NCBI GenBank assembly: GCA_965153455.1
Contig: OZ234503.1
Span: forward strand, 6,974,157-7,038,156
Source of the DNA: Sphagnum compactum
Lineage: Eukaryota > Bryophyta > Sphagnopsida > Sphagnales
Direction of reading: 5' to 3'
DNA: 64,000 nt
Positions 61,001 to 64,000 of the stretch are shown here, piece after piece. Made by a program: the position numbers and the translations under genes. The notes under the pieces were generated by a model. The model saw only the letters and a list, made by a program, of their open reading frames with translations, did no database searches and was not told where the DNA came from. How positions within the stretch are numbered: position 1 is the first letter of the stretch; the number at the start of each line of letters is the position of its first letter.

Positions 61001-61893
61001 TCAATTGGCCAATAGATGAAGGTAGTTCTTCCAATTCGGAACACCATGTCAAATAAAACTCCTGGAGTGCATTCAATTAGCCAATAGATGAAGGTAGTCT
61101 TTCAACTTGGAACATCCACTCAAATTAAGCTTTTGGACTGCATTCAATTGGCCAATAAATGAAGGTAGTTCTTTCAATTTGGAACACCATGTCAAATAAA
61201 ACTCCTGGAGTGCATTCAATTGGCCAATAGATGAAGGTAGTTCTTTCAACTTGGAACATCCACTCAAATTAAGCTTTTGGAGTGCATTCAATTGGCCAAT
61301 AGATGAAGGTAGTTCTTTCAACTTGGAACATCCACTCAAATTAAGCTTTTGGAGTGCATTCAATTGGTCAATAGATGAAGGTAGGTATCTCAAGTTGTCA
61401 CACCCTTGCAAATAAAGTTCTTGGAGTGCATTCAATTAGCCAATAGATGAAGGTAGTTCTTTCAACTTGGAACACCCTAACAAGTTAAGCTCCTGGAGTG
61501 CATTCAATTGGCCAATAGATGAAGGTAGTTTTTTCAAGTTGCGACACCATTTCAAATTAAGTTTTTGGAGTGCATTCAATTTGCCAATAGATGAAGGTAG
61601 TTCTTTCAACTTGGAACACCCTGACAAATCAAGCTCCTGGAGTGCACTTAATTAGCCAATAGATGAAGGTAGTTCTTCCAATTCGGAACACCATGTCAAA
61701 TAAAACTCCTGGAGTGCATTCAATTGGCCAATAAATGAAGGTAGTTCTTTCAAGTTGAAACATCCTTTCAAATTAAGCGTTTGGAGTGCATTCAATTGGC
61801 CAATAAATGAAGGTAGTTCTTTCAAATTGGAACATCCACTCAAAATAAGCTTTTGGAGTGTATTCAATTGGCCAATAGATAAAGGTAGTTCTT
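58100..61893 (-). pseudogene. Distal LRR array of the NLR, broken
   Basis: On the minus strand a 72-bp (24-residue) unit of the form LNALQKLDLSGCSNLKELPS continues from the NLR for about 50 more copies. It is out of reach of the NB-ARC frame. One-base deletions shift frame near 61903, 61097 and 59023. Stops replace the Gln of SSIGQL at about 61651, 61437, 61077, 60432 and 60359. Further stops appear beyond 59390 and units erode toward 58.1 kb. Units are nearly identical at DNA level between 59.4 and 62.6 kb, implying recent unequal exchange. Antisense frames through the array are open only because 72 is a multiple of three. Alternatively, part may be transcribed as an untranslated tail. Confidence 0.8.
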
Positions 61894-64000
61894 TCAAGTT
61901 GGACACCCAATCAAATAAAACTTCCGGAGTGCATTCAATTGGCCAATAGATGAAGGTAGGTCCTTCAAGTTGTCACATCTCAAATAAAGTTCTTGGAGTG
62001 CATTCAATTGGCCAATAGATGAAGGTAGTTCTTTCAAGTTGTGACACCATTTCAAATTAAGTTTTTGGAGTGCATTCAATTTGCCAATAGATGAAGGTAG
62101 TTCTTTCAACTTGGAACACCCTGACAAATCAAGCTCCTGGAGTGCACTTAATTGGCCAATAGATGAAGGTAGTTCTTCCAATTCGGAACACCATGTCAAA
62201 TAAAACTCTTGGAGTGCATTCAATTGGCCAATAGATGAAGGTAGTTCTTTCAAGTTGAAACATCCTTTCAAATTAAGCGTTTGGAGTGCATTCAATTGGC
62301 CAATAAATGAAGGTAGTTCTTTCAAATTGGAACACCTTGACAATTCAAGCTCCCAAAGTGTATTCAATTGGCCAATAGATGAAGGTAGTTCTTTCAACTT
62401 GGAACATCCACTCAAATTAAGCTTTTGGAGTGCATTCAATTGGCCAATAGATAAAGGTAGTTCTTTCAAGTTGGAACACCCAATCAAATAAAACTCCCGG
62501 AGTGCATTCAATTGGCCAATAGATGAAGGTAGGTCCTTCAAGTTGGAACACTCTGATAAATAAAATTCTTGGAGTGCATTCAATTGATTAATAGATGAAG
62601 GTATTTCTTCTAAAATTTTACATTGTGCCAAATCAAGTACTTGTAATTGCAAACAATGAAATAAATTATTTGGTAACTTTTGAATCATGCATTTTTTGAG
62701 GCACAACCACTTGACATTATTCATATTTCGCCCGTGGAAGAAATTTTCCATGATAGTTGATGAAGCTTCTGTTAGGTCAAGCAACCTAAGGTTACCAAAT
62801 CCTTTTGAGTTGATTTGGAATAACGTTGGCAAACTGACACATTGTTTCAATGAAATGCCTTCTAAAGTTTCCACCACCTATCACATGAAATGAAAAAAAA
62901 GGATTATCAATAAAAAAAAATCATTTCATCCTAATGTCAAATTTTATTAAAAAAAACATGTATTTATAAAATCCAGATTCAAAGCTAAAACATTTGCTTT
63001 TAGACATTAAAAATAATATAAAACATTGAAATAAAATTATAAGATTGAAACAGTATAATGACAACCTTCTTCTTTTTTGAAAAATAATTTGATTGATTTG
63101 ATTTCCATATAAATCGATTTGTAATTGGTAGTTCCATTGCAATATCTTGACCCATGTCTCGTAATTGTTCATGTATGTACAAGATTCCACCCTTTTGCAA
63201 TTGGATTAAAGATCTATCTTGTAAAATTTGTATTCCAAAATTTGGGTATAAATAATCTCCACTCCATGCTCGATAAATTGTACTTATTTTCAAACCACCC
63301 AAAAAACAAGCGATATCCAAAAACATGTTTTGATGTTGCTTATCCAAGGCATCATAAGAAATTTTCAATACACTCCAAAGCTTTTCATTATCATTGCCCC
63401 CGGTGACACTTTGCCCGTTTTTCAATTTGTTCAATGCACCTTCCCAAATTTCTAATTCTTTTGTATTGCACAAAAAGGAACCCAATACTTTAAGACTTAA
63501 AGGGAGCCCCTCACAAGTTTCTATAATCTTCATACATATATCTTCAAAATCTTTTGTTGGAACATGATTTGCATTACTAAATGCATGGAACATAAAAAGT
63601 TCCCTTGCTTGTTCAACTTCCAAAAATTTCATGACCACTTTTCCAGCTTCACTTACATGAGATTTCAAATTTTGCCAATTTCGATCATTCACAAGTACTT
63701 TGCTTTTAGAAGTTGCATTCTTCGCACCCTTATTGATGAGAAGTTGCAAAGATGTAAGGTTCTCTGCCTCACCAACATCATCCACCACCACTAACACTTT
63801 CTTCGATATCATACAATGTTTAATTTTTTCAAGGTGTTCTTTAGTCACATTTTCATCCTTGCATAAACTTTTGCCAAACAAATCATGTAGGAGTTGTTTG
63901 ATGACATCATTGATATCCTTTGATTTCACATTCTCCAAAAAACTAGACTTGTCATATTGGTTGTGGAACAAATGATAGAATTTTTTGCTCAAAGTGGTCT
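61894..64000 (-). CDS. NLR immune receptor (NB-ARC-LRR), 5' end outside the window
   Basis: The sequence enters on the minus strand at TTLSKKFYHLFH, just after the P-loop lysine, so the N-terminal domain and Walker A lie beyond 64000. Exon 64000-63066 carries kinase-2 KKVLVVVDDV (about 63803-63774), a modified RNBS-B (VLVNDRNW), CEGLPLSLKVLG (GLPL) and FLDIACFLGG. At the MHD position it reads YIHEQLRDMGQDIA, so MHD is replaced by IHE. A GT donor at 63065 and an AG acceptor at 62878 bound a 188-nt intron, phase 0. The second exon starts VVETLEGISLKQC and runs to TGA at 61894. It has three irregular and about ten regular 24-residue leucine-rich repeats. Such proteins are cytoplasmic or nuclear nucleotide-dependent sensors of pathogen effectors. 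The end at 61894 follows a frameshift, so the product may be truncated. Confidence 0.75.

Noticed and set aside
59164-62893. Long plus-strand open frames across the LRR array with recurring NWPIDEGSS text
   Set aside because: They are the antisense of the 72-bp LRR units. The period is a multiple of three, so frames stay open on both strands. No start, splice or family support exists for them.

Overview
This is nuclear DNA from a land plant. The evidence is spliceosomal introns with GT/AG borders, a plant-type bHLH transcription factor, an NB-ARC/leucine-rich-repeat (NLR) immune receptor, relics of PLS-class pentatricopeptide (PPR) genes, plant transposon families and TTTAGGG telomere-type repeats. 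The DNA is AT-rich, gene-poor and full of decayed mobile elements. The PPR wording and the NLR suggest a seed-free plant (bryophyte, lycophyte or fern), but that is inference and the species cannot be resolved here.

Layout. 0.6-4.6 kb (+) holds a decayed TNP2-like (CACTA-type) transposase, followed by an intron-containing coding relic whose last exons resemble the SAM-binding end of an N6/N4-type DNA methyltransferase. 6.1-6.7 kb (-) has unrecognised exon-like relics. 12.0-13.3 kb (+) has two related PPR pseudogene pieces, then an orphan ORF pair to 14.2 kb. 15.6-16.15 kb (-) is the 3' end of a LINE. 16-46 kb has no convincing functional gene. It carries a 16-copy 47-bp minisatellite, microsatellites, a clean PIF/Harbinger-like MITE with an older relative, dispersed repeat families (called R1 and R3 here), foldback hairpins, possible SINE relics and weak CACTA-like ends.

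46-53 kb (+) contains the one apparently intact gene, an eight-exon bHLH factor of about 782 residues. It has a long leader, an upstream ORF, CT-rich tracts and a distal cluster of three P1BS-like palindromes. A dead Copia fragment (-) lies about 0.5 kb past its stop. 55.1-58.0 kb is a non-autonomous CACTA element containing tandem repeats and interstitial telomere-type repeats.

58.1-64.0 kb (-) is an NLR that enters the window just after its P-loop and runs through NB-ARC, one intron and a leucine-rich repeat region. More than 60 near-identical 24-residue (72-bp) repeats are present. Frameshifts and recurrent Gln-to-stop changes break the distal part, so only about ten of the regular repeats remain in frame with the NB-ARC exon.

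The bHLH and the NLR show no evident functional link. Most of the interest lies in the mobile-element and repeat biology: a possible transposon-methyltransferase association, telomere-type sequence inside a CACTA element, and an LRR array caught during expansion and decay. Exon calls rest on reading-frame phase and splice consensus only; no transcript or database evidence was available.
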